A DNA stretch of 47,972 nucleotides from a virus. Location of the stretch: IMG/VR virus record IMGVR_UViG_3300006917_000006, positions 1 through 47,972 of that record; one strand, 5' to 3'. Positions 23,723 to 30,653 of the stretch are shown piece after piece. Each line of letters starts with the position of its first letter. The stretch's first letter is position 1. Under the pieces are notes generated by a model. That model worked only from the letters and a program-made list of their open reading frames with translations, was not told the DNA's origin and did no database searches. A program made the translations under genes and the position numbers.

Positions 23723-24727
23723 CTAGTCGAAGCAGATGGGAAACGTCGCCGTCTTCCCACGCCTCTTGTCTATGAGAAACAACGCCTGTCGCGGTTTCTC
23801 GAACGATGCTTTGATAGACAGGGCAAACGCGTTGTATCCGATCAACGACCCGTTGCAGACGAAGTTGCCGCCGTCGAAGAACTGGTGCCAGTGACCGAAG
23901 ACATCGATGTCCGCGGGGATGGCTTTGTTCCACTGGGCGATCGCCTTGTTCACGGGGATCGTGATACCCCCCACTCCTCCGAGATACCTCATGGCGTGGC
24001 CATGATGGAACCTCAGCGTCGTGTCGTAGATCTTGACGTAGCTGTGGTATCCCTCAGCCACGAGGAACTTCACGCGGGCGTTCCCGGCGAAGTGATGCTC
24101 GAGGTTCTTGTACATGAAGTACTCGAGGCTATGACCCGGCTCGGTGGAGAAGTGCGTCTTGCGAGACACCCGTCCGTGATTCCCGCTGTGGCAGGGAATG
24201 AGCAGGTCATAGTCCGAGTTGTCCAGCACGTACTGGATTCCCGAGGCGATGAGGTTCTGCGCGTAGATTATCGCCTTGATAGGCTGCGTCTCGTTGACTT
24301 CCACCAGCTCATCGTGGATGTAGTTGGTGATGAAATCGCCGAGAAGCGCCAGGACGACGGTCTTTATCTCGATGTCGCGCCCGAGCATCTTGGTGATGCG
24401 GAGCGAGGCACGGAAGAACGTCTCCGCGCGTTGCTTTGCTATCCGCATGTTGTAGCGGTTCAGGTTGTTGACCTCGGGGCCTGCAACCTTCTCCTCGACA
24501 TGCCAGTCTGACGCAACCCAGACGCACGTAGCCTCGGAAGTTCCCTTGTTCGCACGCGGGATGATCTTCTCGACGCGGACCGTGCCGCTGAGCTTCCTTG
24601 AGCTTGAAGCGGACGCTTCCAGCTCGCGGATGGATTGCAGTGCCGCGGCATACTTCTTCTGAAGCGCCTTGAGCTTCTGCTGATCGGTCTGCTTGCGCTG
24701 GTCGCGCTTCAGCTCGTTCGGTTTCAT
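23723..24727 (-). CDS. Calcineurin-like metallophosphoesterase
   Basis: A 334-residue protein. A charged coiled coil occupies residues 1-45. The metallophosphoesterase motifs follow in order: VASDWHVEE, LLGDFITN, PCHSGNHGR, RFHHGHAMR and FGHWHQF. All metal-ligand positions (DxH, GD, GNH, GH, GHxH) are present. This family in phages often hydrolyses cyclic nucleotides or nucleic acid ends; substrate cannot be read here. GGAGGAG sits just before the ATG. Neighbours are a small HNH-like gene and a membrane protein in the Shine-Dalgarno-bearing module. Confidence 0.88.
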   Translation of the reverse strand: MKPNELKRDQRKQTDQQKLKALQKKYAAALQSIRELEASASSSRKLSGTVRVEKIIPRANKGTSEATCVWVASDWHVEEKVAGPEVNNLNRYNMRIAKQRAETFFRASLRITKMLGRDIEIKTVVLALLGDFITNYIHDELVEVNETQPIKAIIYAQNLIASGIQYVLDNSDYDLLIPCHSGNHGRVSRKTHFSTEPGHSLEYFMYKNLEHHFAGNARVKFLVAEGYHSYVKIYDTTLRFHHGHAMRYLGGVGGITIPVNKAIAQWNKAIPADIDVFGHWHQFFDGGNFVCNGSLIGYNAFALSIKASFEKPRQALFLIDKRRGKTATFPICFD

Positions 24728-24735
24728 AACTCCTC

Positions 24736-24954
24736 CTATGTGCACAGCCACTCGGCCGTGATGTCTAATATCTGTCGCCTCGTCAGCGACGGGTCAAGGA
24801 CCAGCCTGTCGAGCTCCTTGTGGCATTTGCCACAGAGCCAGAGAAACGGTCCGTTCGGCTGCTCTCCCCAGTTGGTCTGCGGAAAGACGTGGTGTGCTTC
24901 TTTTGGGCGTATGCGAAAGCAATGGGGGCAGAAAACCCTCGTGCTCGATGCCAT
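24736..24954 (-). CDS. HNH-like zinc endonuclease, small
   Basis: A 72-residue protein: FCPHCFRIRPKEAHHVFPQT, then LWLCGKCHKELDRL. The CxxC - HH - CxxCH order is that of a minimal HNH nuclease. AGGAGGAG eight bases before the ATG. First gene of the module, close after the cell-wall peptidase hairpins. Confidence 0.7.
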   Translation of the reverse strand: MASSTRVFCPHCFRIRPKEAHHVFPQTNWGEQPNGPFLWLCGKCHKELDRLVLDPSLTRRQILDITAEWLCT

Positions 24955-24997
24955 ATACTCTCCTCCTTTTGAAAGTGCTACGAGGGAGTTGTGATCC

Positions 24998-25045
24998 CCC
25001 GCACCGAGAGTCGCGACGCCCGGTGCGGGAGGCGCAACCGCCTCC
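24998..25045 (-). terminator. Twin hairpins after the peptidase gene
   Basis: Stem CCCGCACCG/CGGTGCGGG (24998-25006 with 25021-25029) and an adjoining 7-bp stem (25028-25034 with 25039-25045). No U-tract, so termination or mRNA protection is uncertain. Confidence 0.5.
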
Positions 25046-25051
25046 TCCTAC

Positions 25052-26083
25052 CTAGTGAGAATTGACGTAACCGCGGGTGATCGGGCCGAAGTAGCCGACG
25101 GAAGGTTTGATCCCCTTCGCTGCCTGGAACTTCGCCAGCGCGGAGCGCGTGAGGGATCCGAAGTAGTTCGTCTCGTTTCCCGGAGATCCGGGACCGGATG
25201 ACGCTACCGGGAATCCGTTCTTGTTGAGATACACCTGGAGGAAGCGAACATCCTCTCCTACCGAACCGATAGTCAGGTCGCGCGTGAACTGGTACGACGG
25301 CGGGGCCGGGAGCGGCTTCATCACGATCGTGACGCCGGCCTCCATCCACTGTCCGTTGAACCACTCCTCGCCGAACCACTGCCACCCCGGCTCATCACCA
25401 GACCCTACCGATGATCCCCATGACTGGAGTCCGCCTACGTAGAACTTGCCGTTGATAGTGCGGACCTTGCCGAAGTACATGAAGTGCCCCCACTGCCGAT
25501 ACGTCGGCGGCTTGGGAAACGCGGAGAACCACGTGCCGTTGTTCTCCCCGGCGAGCAACATCACGCATCCTCCGTTGTGCTTGATAGCCTGCGCTACCTG
25601 GTCGATGGTCGGCCTGATAAGGAACGCGTACGTCTCTCCCTTGCTGAGGAGGGCGTTCTGGCGCATCGCCTCGGTGATGACCACATTGAGATAATGGGCA
25701 TCGGTCTGCGGATTGCTCGAGCAGAGCGATTCGTAACAGACCCCCTGCGTGTAATCGAGGTGCGCGTTGTCGCCAAGGTATGATCCAAGAGCGACGCCGT
25801 TCGATACGACGGCTGTCTGGCGGTAGACGTATGCCGCGCTGCGCTCTACGTATTCTCCTCCGCGGAGCTTGGCCCTGACGGCGTTGTACTTGGAGAACGC
25901 CTGCCCGCCGCATGAGGTGGATTGTCCCTGATCGTTGATCGGGAGCTTTATGCCCAGTTCGTCTTCGATGTTGTAAGGAACGGAACGGTCGTTCGGTGCT
26001 ATCGCCGCGCCGAGTTCAGACCACTTGATGTCTGTGGGAGTCTCGACGTACGGGAGACCACCTGGGTTAAAGATGTCGATCAT
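25052..26083 (-). CDS. Papain-like (C1A) peptidase with peptidoglycan-binding domain
   Basis: A 343-residue protein. The papain-type core has INDQGQSTSCGGQAFS with nucleophile Cys58, WGHFMYFG with His200, and GLQSWGSS where papain has Asn-Ser-Trp-Gly, so the usual Asn is Gln220. Residues 268-341 form a peptidoglycan-binding domain: VGEDVRFLQVYLNKNGFPV, GPGSPGNETNYFG, ALAKFQAAKGI, GYFGPITR. This repeat wording is characteristic of Parcubacteria wall proteins. No signal peptide, so release by holin or virion carriage is implied. Likely the endolysin, cutting peptide cross-links. It has its own promoter and a structured leader. Confidence 0.85.
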   Translation of the reverse strand: MIDIFNPGGLPYVETPTDIKWSELGAAIAPNDRSVPYNIEDELGIKLPINDQGQSTSCGGQAFSKYNAVRAKLRGGEYVERSAAYVYRQTAVVSNGVALGSYLGDNAHLDYTQGVCYESLCSSNPQTDAHYLNVVITEAMRQNALLSKGETYAFLIRPTIDQVAQAIKHNGGCVMLLAGENNGTWFSAFPKPPTYRQWGHFMYFGKVRTINGKFYVGGLQSWGSSVGSGDEPGWQWFGEEWFNGQWMEAGVTIVMKPLPAPPSYQFTRDLTIGSVGEDVRFLQVYLNKNGFPVASSGPGSPGNETNYFGSLTRSALAKFQAAKGIKPSVGYFGPITRGYVNSH

Positions 26084-26094
26084 AGTAAAGGGGC

Positions 26095-26134
26095 GGCGGG
26101 GCTAAGGTTCCTATCCGGAAGCTTTCACCCCGCC
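26095..26134 (-). promoter_or_regulatory. Leader hairpin before the peptidase ATG
   Basis: Seven-base stem GGCGGGG/CCCCGCC (26095-26101 with 26128-26134) around an inner TTCC/GGAA hairpin, 11 bases upstream of the start codon. It could delay lysis-gene translation. Confidence 0.55.
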
Positions 26135-26211
26135 ATCAGGCACCCGAGAACCTGACGAGCGGGCCGTCAAAGTTACTTTGTCCCTGTGAGATTCCGGGTG
26201 TTCCGTGGTGG

Positions 26212-26240
26212 ATTATACCATCAACGGAGCGATTTGTCAA
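26212..26240 (-). promoter_or_regulatory. Sigma70-type promoter with extended -10
   Basis: Minus strand: TTGACA at 26235-26240, TATAAT at 26212-26217 preceded by TGG, spacer 17 bp. Same consensus as the plus-strand late promoters, which suits a lysis gene. Confidence 0.9.
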
Positions 26241-26390
26241 GTCCCTGGCCCCTACATTCAGAAACCTTCTATGCCTGGCTGGCACTACACGGATCGTCCC
26301 ATTTAACTCGTGTGGCAAGCCCTCGAGGGTCTTGGCGGTGGGGTATAAAAACGTGCAAGCGCGTAATTCCGGCCCACGAGCACCAGGCTT

Positions 26391-26678
26391 CTAACTAAGG
26401 ATCCTGATCTTGTCGTTTTGCGCCGAGGGTGTCGCGCCGAGGCGCGGCCGGTTCGGCCAATACTTGTTGAAAAGAGCTATGAAGTTAGGATGCGACTTCG
26501 CCGTGAGCATGAACTCGACCTCCTCGTAGAGCATCTTGAGGCGATCTGCTTCGGTAGCCTTGGCGAACGCTTCCTTGTCGAGGTTGGCGCGTGCCGCGCC
26601 GAGCGTGATACCGAACTCGTACGACCAGTCCTTGGCCTCGAGGTTGGCAGACGGTCGGGCCTGCCAGCTTCCGGCCAT
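26391..26678 (-). CDS. Hypothetical helical protein
   Basis: A 95-residue mostly helical protein: LEAKDWSYEFGITLGAARAN, LKMLYEEVEFMLTAKSHP, ALFNKYWPNRPRLG. No known motif. Its start touches the stop of the next gene upstream, in a three-gene replication operon with the candidate ssDNA-binding protein. Confidence 0.7.
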   Translation of the reverse strand: MAGSWQARPSANLEAKDWSYEFGITLGAARANLDKEAFAKATEADRLKMLYEEVEFMLTAKSHPNFIALFNKYWPNRPRLGATPSAQNDKIRILS

Positions 26679-26902
26679 TACTTGTGCCCCGTCACGCGGA
26701 CGGAACCGACGTGGACAACCTTGAGCTTGATGATCGGCACGCCGTCCTCTCCTTCTCCGTCAACCGGAGTCTCGATGCTGATAGGGGATGCGACGAGCGT
26801 TACCTTCCCTTCGCTGTTCGGATCAAGGAGCTGTTCGTAGGTTTCCCGGTCGATGATGCACGGCATACCGCGCGTCCCGGTAACGGTGAGCTTGATCTCC
26901 AT
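26678..26902 (-). CDS. Hypothetical beta-rich protein
   Basis: A 74-residue protein: MEIKLTVTGTRGMPCIIDRE, then beta strands GKVTLVAS, IIKLKVVHVGSVRV. Acidic loop in the middle. Shares a base with both neighbours' start/stop codons. Unknown function. Confidence 0.7.
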   Translation of the reverse strand: MEIKLTVTGTRGMPCIIDRETYEQLLDPNSEGKVTLVASPISIETPVDGEGEDGVPIIKLKVVHVGSVRVTGHK

Positions 26903-27378
26903 TACCAGTCGATCTCGGTTCCCATGTTACCGTCGACGGGAGCACCGAAGGTGCCGGTTGCGGGAGCGTCCCACGGATCGGGATCGTTCGCCTGCTGCGG
27001 GTACGGGTTGGCTACGGGGCGCTGGGCCGGCTGGGGGCCGTACTGGACCACGCCGTTTCCCATATTCTGGACGCGCTGGACGACCCAGTGACGGAACGTG
27101 CGGTCCGAGTACGGATCCTTGAGGGATACGGACAGGACGATAGCTTCGTCTCCGGGGTTGAGCTTCGCGTCCTTGAAGGCTTTGGTAAGCCCGTAGGAGG
27201 TAGATTGGAGCATCACTTCCTCGCCCGACTGGAGGCGAAGCAGGACGCGGTTGGTGTTTCCCTTGCGATCCGCGTAGCGTGCGCCGACCTCTGCGGCAGA
27301 CACGTACTGCGCGAATCCGAAGGTCACGATCTGAGGGGTCTCGAAGTCCTCAGGACGTGCGAACTTTGCGTTATTCAT
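26902..27378 (-). CDS. Possible ssDNA-binding (OB-fold-like) protein
   Basis: A 158-residue protein. The first 110 residues are beta-rich (IVTFGFAQYVSA, RVLLRLQSGEEVMLQST, GDEAIVLSVSLKD, RHWVVQRV). A low-complexity Pro/Gln/Gly linker follows, and the protein ends EIDW, an acidic-aromatic tip like that of bacterial and T7 ssDNA-binding proteins. It heads the operon next to the helicase gene. The assignment rests on architecture, not on a motif. Confidence 0.5.
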   Translation of the reverse strand: MNNAKFARPEDFETPQIVTFGFAQYVSAAEVGARYADRKGNTNRVLLRLQSGEEVMLQSTSYGLTKAFKDAKLNPGDEAIVLSVSLKDPYSDRTFRHWVVQRVQNMGNGVVQYGPQPAQRPVANPYPQQANDPDPWDAPATGTFGAPVDGNMGTEIDW

Positions 27379-27416
27379 ATATGAAAGTGGTAAGTGTTAG
27401 TGGAGCTAACGGCTAT

Positions 27417-27445
27417 ATTATAGCACAATTTACTAGAAAAATCAA
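27417..27445 (-). promoter_or_regulatory. Promoter of the ssDNA-binding operon
   Basis: Minus strand: TTGATT at 27440-27445, TATAAT at 27417-27422, spacer 17 bp. The leader contains TCCACTAACACTTACCAC. Confidence 0.85.
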
Positions 27446-27453
27446 GGGCAAAC

Positions 27454-27462
27454 TGTGGATAA
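27454..27462 (-). promoter_or_regulatory. DnaA box TTATCCACA
   Basis: Perfect box 8 bp upstream of the -35, just after the helicase stop codon. The flanking GTTATCCACAGTTT is the same as at groEL. Confidence 0.7.
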
Positions 27463-27464
27463 CT

Positions 27465-28334
27465 CTAAAGCTCCTTATAGCGTCCGTCCTCAAAGACGTA
27501 TTCGATCTTGCCGAGCTTGCCGCCGCGGCGACGGACCTTTTCTATGAAGAGCGTGGCCTCGTTGCTGACCTCCTGGACCGCATCGGGGTCGGAGAAGTCT
27601 GGCTTCTTCTCCCAGAAGTCGTCATCATCGTCCTCTTCCGTCTTCTTCGAGCGGACGCGGGAGTTGGCCTTCTTGCGCGGCTTCTTCGCGCCCTTGCGAT
27701 GCATGAACATCACGGCATCGGCTTCCTGGACGATACCCGACGAGTCCTTGATGTCGTCGAGTGTCGGTCGGGCACCGTCTACCTTGCGCACATGACAGAG
27801 AAGGAAGATGACTACCTTGTAGTGCCGGGCGATCTGCTTGAACTGCCGGCAGAGCTGGCCGAGCATCTCGGAGGTGTTGCGGTTCCTCGAGGTGGCATCG
27901 TCCACGAGATAGTGAAGGTGGTCGATGAACACGATCTTGGTACCGAACTGCTTCTGCGCCTCGCCGATCTTCTGCCCGATCCAGATCGGGGTCTTGGACT
28001 TGGGGATCCTGGGAAGGTAGAAGGTGGGAAGATCGACGCCTTCCTCGTAGAACCGCTCGATGAGCTCAGCAGAGCTGATCTCGTAGCTGAAGAAGGTGGG
28101 ATGGATGCCCTGCTCGATGTACCGCTTGGCCAGCGACACGGCGAACTCGGTCTTCCCGTTCCCCGTCACCCCCGAGATGATGACGAGATCGCCCTCCTTG
28201 AACCCGTTGGTCATGCGGTCGAGGTGGTAGTACCCCGTCCGGAATTCCTGTTGCGGCTCGTACTGGGCCAGCTCCCTCGCCATGTCATGCGAGGAGATGA
28301 TGCGGTCTTCTTCGAGGACTACTCCAGGCTCCAT
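27465..28334 (-). CDS. DnaB-like replicative helicase (RecA-fold ATPase)
   Basis: A 289-residue protein consisting of the DnaB C-terminal ATPase: FRTGYYHLDRMTNGFKEGDL, Walker A SGVTGNGKT (54-62), FSYEISSAELIER, Walker B KIVFIDHLHYL with Asp138, FLLCHVRKVDG and SGIVQEADAVMFMHR. The DnaB N-terminal domain is missing, so it may be a phage helicase or a helicase loader-like ATPase. A Lys-rich then Asp-rich segment (about 210-240) is inserted near the end. It unwinds the fork for the host polymerase, since none is encoded. Confidence 0.88.
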   Translation of the reverse strand: MEPGVVLEEDRIISSHDMARELAQYEPQQEFRTGYYHLDRMTNGFKEGDLVIISGVTGNGKTEFAVSLAKRYIEQGIHPTFFSYEISSAELIERFYEEGVDLPTFYLPRIPKSKTPIWIGQKIGEAQKQFGTKIVFIDHLHYLVDDATSRNRNTSEMLGQLCRQFKQIARHYKVVIFLLCHVRKVDGARPTLDDIKDSSGIVQEADAVMFMHRKGAKKPRKKANSRVRSKKTEEDDDDDFWEKKPDFSDPDAVQEVSNEATLFIEKVRRRGGKLGKIEYVFEDGRYKEL

Positions 28335-28501
28335 GTGCCGTCAGGCTTTAGAGAGATGGAAAGGAAGTCATCGTCTCCGGGGATGGGTACGCAGATCTCG
28401 TCGGCGTAGTGATAGAACCGGAGACCGCTATTGATGATGGCGTTGACGAGAGCGATGTACGCCTCGTTAAGCTTCTTTTCCTTGAGTGTGATTTTTGGCA
28501 T
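28319..28501 (-). CDS. Small hypothetical protein
   Basis: 60 residues: ITLKEKKLNEAYIALVNAII, then a beta-rich C-terminus (EICVPIPGDDDFLSISL). Overlaps the helicase start by 16 bases and the upstream gene by 35. The leader reads TTCCACTTTTCA. Unknown function. Confidence 0.65.
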   Translation of the reverse strand: MPKITLKEKKLNEAYIALVNAIINSGLRFYHYADEICVPIPGDDDFLSISLKPDGTWSLE

Positions 28502-28856
28502 TGAAAAGTGGAACTGCCTTTTTATTAATGATCTTGGACGGGTCGATAGGCATGTTGGGAACGCCGCAGTGGAAGCAGATCCGGCCTATCACTTCCTGGA
28601 GTGGAGGAAGGTTGTTGTATTGCTTTGTATAGAGTACGGCCTCGAGAGAGTCCTGGCTGCAAGAAGAACACGTAACCGTTCTACCCTTGATAAATGTTGG
28701 ATATGCCATGAAGTGCTTGGGGAACAGGTAGAGTACGGGTAAAAGCCATAGAAGATAATAGTAGACATAGAGAAAAACTACTATCAGATGGCGACTCAGA
28801 AGCGTGATCGGTTTTGTATCTCCGAGCTTCCTACTTACCGCTCTCCAGCCTGCCAC
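28467..28856 (-). CDS. Membrane protein with zinc ribbon, unknown
   Basis: Open frame of 129 residues from GTG at 28856. A strongly hydrophobic Tyr/Leu-rich segment (LIVVFLYVYYYLLWLLPVLY, residues 24-43) is followed by a cytosolic zinc ribbon with CSSC and CFHC. An ATG at 28709 would give an 80-residue soluble version starting MAYPTFIKG. I keep the longer form because a random frame would rarely encode such a clean membrane segment, but the start is uncertain and no ribosome-binding site is visible. Confidence 0.5.
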   Translation of the reverse strand: MAGWRAVSRKLGDTKPITLLSRHLIVVFLYVYYYLLWLLPVLYLFPKHFMAYPTFIKGRTVTCSSCSQDSLEAVLYTKQYNNLPPLQEVIGRICFHCGVPNMPIDPSKIINKKAVPLFNAKNHTQGKEA

Positions 28857-29092
28857 GTCGATGTGGGGGAGGGTTACGTCGGAACAGGTCGGTAAGACGA
28901 ATCATCCTGTCCGCACATACTTGGGTCTACAGGTCCGTGGATGCTGCCACGGCTCATCAGAGTACCAAGTCCTAGCTACTCAAGAGGCCAGCGCGGGGGG
29001 ATTACTAGGTTCGCCACAGCCCAACCCGCACGATGTTTTAGTATTGAAACGATGGTTGCCCCTGTCCTTCGTATGATACTACTTTAGGAGCG
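28857..29092 (-). ncRNA. Long structured leader or non-coding RNA
   Basis: About 236 nt between a strong minus-strand promoter and the next possible start codon, with no credible frame. Pairings on the minus strand include ACTTGG/CCAAGT enclosing a perfect CCGTGG/CCACGG hairpin, GAGTA/TACTC, and GGACAGG/CCTGTTCC. It may be a small RNA or a regulatory leader. Confidence 0.45.
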
Positions 29093-29098
29093 TGGTGG

Positions 29099-29127
29099 AT
29101 TATATCACACCCGGAGACAAAAGTCAA
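29099..29127 (-). promoter_or_regulatory. Sigma70-type promoter
   Basis: Minus strand: TTGACT at 29122-29127, TATAAT at 29099-29104, spacer 17 bp. It overlaps the stop codon of the 29124 gene and drives the long leader. Confidence 0.88.
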
Positions 29128-29363
29128 GCATCTGGATTTGACGTTGATCCACTTGCCCCGTTTGAGTTTTCCACAATCTCGACGATCGTGACGACGACGT
29201 TGCGATCCTCGACGGGAATCGGATTATCGGTGCGCACGTAGAGCTGTTGGCCCACGGCATACGGATCGCCGAAGATGAAGTCGATCTGGTGCTGGGGAAG
29301 CCAGTGCCAGAGCTGACCGGGCTTCACGTTCCTCAGAAAGTCGCGCGTCGTCTTGATGGTCAT
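29124..29363 (-). CDS. Small hypothetical protein
   Basis: 79 residues, beta-rich SH3-like order: VKPGQLWHWLPQHQID, GQQLYVRTD, NVVVTIVEIVE. A GQLW start of this kind occurs in small barrel proteins. A DnaA-like TTTTCCACA lies inside the coding region but is probably chance. Overlaps the upstream gene by four bases. Confidence 0.7.
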   Translation of the reverse strand: MTIKTTRDFLRNVKPGQLWHWLPQHQIDFIFGDPYAVGQQLYVRTDNPIPVEDRNVVVTIVEIVENSNGASGSTSNPDA

Positions 29364-29713
29364 GCCTCTAGTATGGACGGGTAGCGGGGGAGGTCATTGC
29401 ACTCCGGCCGCGCCTCCTCGAAATGGATGGCCGCGAAGAGGTTCCATGCCGCCTGCGCGAGATGATCCTCGTCCCGCATCCCCTCGCGGTACTGATTTAT
29501 GTGGCGCAGGGCCGAGTCGAGGGCGCGGCTGATCGGGAATCCTCCCTCCCAGTTGCGCTCCCCCTTCTGTGATGCCCCGCGCTCGTATACGCCGGCAAGC
29601 CTGCGCAGGGCGATCGGCGAGATGAGGTCGAACCTTCCCTTGCCGGTCGTGTCAGAGCGTACAGCCCCGGTCCCGAACTCCACCACCTTGTCGTGGTGCG
29701 TCTGGTATTGCAT
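29360..29713 (-). CDS. dATP/dGTP diphosphohydrolase N-terminal domain protein (DUF5664-like)
   Basis: A 117-residue protein with GRFDLISPIALRRLAGVYERGA, GERNWEGGFPISRALDSALRH, NQYREGMRDEDHLAQAAWNL and AAIHFEEARPECND. This is the conserved block of the domain named dATP/dGTP diphosphohydrolase, N-terminal (formerly DUF5664), a MazG-like helical fold whose acidic residues (ERGA, DEDH) bind metal. It probably hydrolyses purine dNTPs or a related nucleotide, shaping the pool for replication. Start ATG at 29713 after ACACTACCA. Confidence 0.8.
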   Translation of the reverse strand: MQYQTHHDKVVEFGTGAVRSDTTGKGRFDLISPIALRRLAGVYERGASQKGERNWEGGFPISRALDSALRHINQYREGMRDEDHLAQAAWNLFAAIHFEEARPECNDLPRYPSILEA

Positions 29714-29963
29714 TGGTAGTGTGAAGCGTTTTGATGCGTTTGTGCTCCTGCCCCATAGCCAGCGGCAGGTGCGGCGAGAAGTGTTCCTTCTCGTCAAGAT
29801 AGAGATCGTAGTGGACCTGCCATCCGCGGGGCGTCAGCTTCGCGTGCCAGCGCCCCGAGCTGTCCGGCTTGACCCAATCTCCATGCTTGCGTTTCGTGTA
29901 TCCGGCACGAGCGAGCGCCCTCTGGGCGTGCCCGCCGAAGCCGGTGAGCGTGAAGTGCCCCAT
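29652..29963 (-). CDS. Hypothetical protein overlapping its neighbours
   Basis: A 103-residue frame. The first 75 residues look real and structured (GFGGHAQRALARAGYTKRKHG, GWQVHYDLYLDEKEHFSPH); the last 28 are Gly/Arg-rich and overlap the next gene by 62 bases. It also overlaps the upstream gene by 130 bases. Unknown function. Confidence 0.55.
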   Translation of the reverse strand: MGHFTLTGFGGHAQRALARAGYTKRKHGDWVKPDSSGRWHAKLTPRGWQVHYDLYLDEKEHFSPHLPLAMGQEHKRIKTLHTTNAIPDAPRQGGGVRDRGCTL

Positions 29964-30127
29964 GATATGGTCATTTCCTCAACGCGAGCGCCCACGAAAT
30001 TGCTTGTCTTGGAGCGGAGCGCCTCGAGGTGCGACTGGTAGATGCGAGCGATCGGCTTGTTGCCGATGTACATCCACATCAGCTCGCCGTCCTTATCGAC
30101 GAGCCCGTGTACCTTGATGCTAGGCAT
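29834..30127 (-). CDS. Hypothetical protein, C-terminus doubtful
   Basis: A 97-residue frame. Residues 1-54 look natural (SIKVHGLVDKDGELMWMYIG, RIYQSHLEALRSKTSNF). After VEEMTIS the sequence turns Ser/Arg/Gly-rich and shadows the start of the next gene for 130 bases. A frameshift near 29970 or a long true overlap would explain it. Confidence 0.5.
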   Translation of the reverse strand: MPSIKVHGLVDKDGELMWMYIGNKPIARIYQSHLEALRSKTSNFVGARVEEMTISWGTSRSPASAGTPRGRSLVPDTRNASMEIGSSRTARGAGTRS

Positions 30128-30356
30128 TGCGCGTCTCGTACTTCGTCTGACGACGCTTGCAGTGCTTACACATCAGGAGGATCCAGCGGCACTCCTTCTT
30201 CTCCCAGGGCCAGCGGTGCCATTCTTGCATCCGTTCCTCGAAGGCGTTGCGGGGAGTCCCCGCCACCCATTCGTGGCCCTTCTCGCTCTTGCGGCAGATC
30301 CTCCTCGATCCCCCGCGCCCCCGTACTATAGGTCGTTCGTTTTCGCGGTACTGCAT
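30120..30356 (-). CDS. Small basic Cys-containing protein
   Basis: 78 residues rich in Arg, Lys and Trp, ending with CRWILLMCKHCKRRQ, a possible zinc site; the middle has WHRWPWEKKE, like HNH-adjacent phage proteins. ATG preceded by ATCCACTACCACA. Overlaps the next gene by eight bases. Unknown function. Confidence 0.6.
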   Translation of the reverse strand: MQYRENERPIVRGRGGSRRICRKSEKGHEWVAGTPRNAFEERMQEWHRWPWEKKECRWILLMCKHCKRRQTKYETRNA

Positions 30357-30372
30357 TGTGGTAGTGGATAGT

Positions 30373-30410
30373 GGGTGGTGCGTACACCTCGCGGATAGTA
30401 TACACCACCC
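30373..30410. promoter_or_regulatory. Inverted repeat flanking a possible -10
   Basis: GGGTGGTG (30373-30380) and CACCACCC (30403-30410) form a perfect 8-bp inverted repeat around TATACT (minus strand, 30397-30402). It could be an operator or a weak promoter; the -35 is poor. Confidence 0.4.
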
Positions 30411-30423
30411 CAGCAATCCATGA

Positions 30424-30645
30424 CTAGTTGAGGATCTTCTTGAGCTTCTCGAGCACGCGCACCGCCCGGTCGACCTCTGCCTTGCGCGTCTCCTTGTCGC
30501 CAATGAGATTTTCGATCATCTCGTCAAGGTCGTTGATGGCCTCGTTGGCACGGATGATATAGCGCTCGAGCTTGTCAACCACGTCGGCGAATCCCCGGAG
30601 GATGCCGTCTACGCTGCCCGTGAATAGGAATCGTGTGATTTTCAT
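30424..30645 (-). CDS. Coiled-coil small protein
   Basis: 73 residues, almost fully helical: GILRGFADVVDKLERYIIRA, then NDLDEMIENLIGDKETRK and VRVLEKLKKILN. Heptad spacing of Leu/Ile suggests a helical hairpin or coiled coil. Similar short proteins are frequent in phage early regions; function unknown. Confidence 0.65.
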   Translation of the reverse strand: MKITRFLFTGSVDGILRGFADVVDKLERYIIRANEAINDLDEMIENLIGDKETRKAEVDRAVRVLEKLKKILN

Positions 30646-30653
30646 TGTAAATA

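Noticed and set aside
26136-26390. An 84-codon open stretch on the minus strand
   Set aside because: No good start codon upstream of the promoter at 26212-26240, and the promoter and leader of the peptidase gene lie within it.
28953-28962. CTGATGAG on the minus strand, reminiscent of a hammerhead ribozyme core
   Set aside because: The GAAA strand and the cleavage-site stem expected after the following hairpin are not found.
29167-29175. TTTTCCACA DnaA-box variant on the plus strand
   Set aside because: Inside a coding sequence, opposite orientation and not beside a -35, so probably chance.
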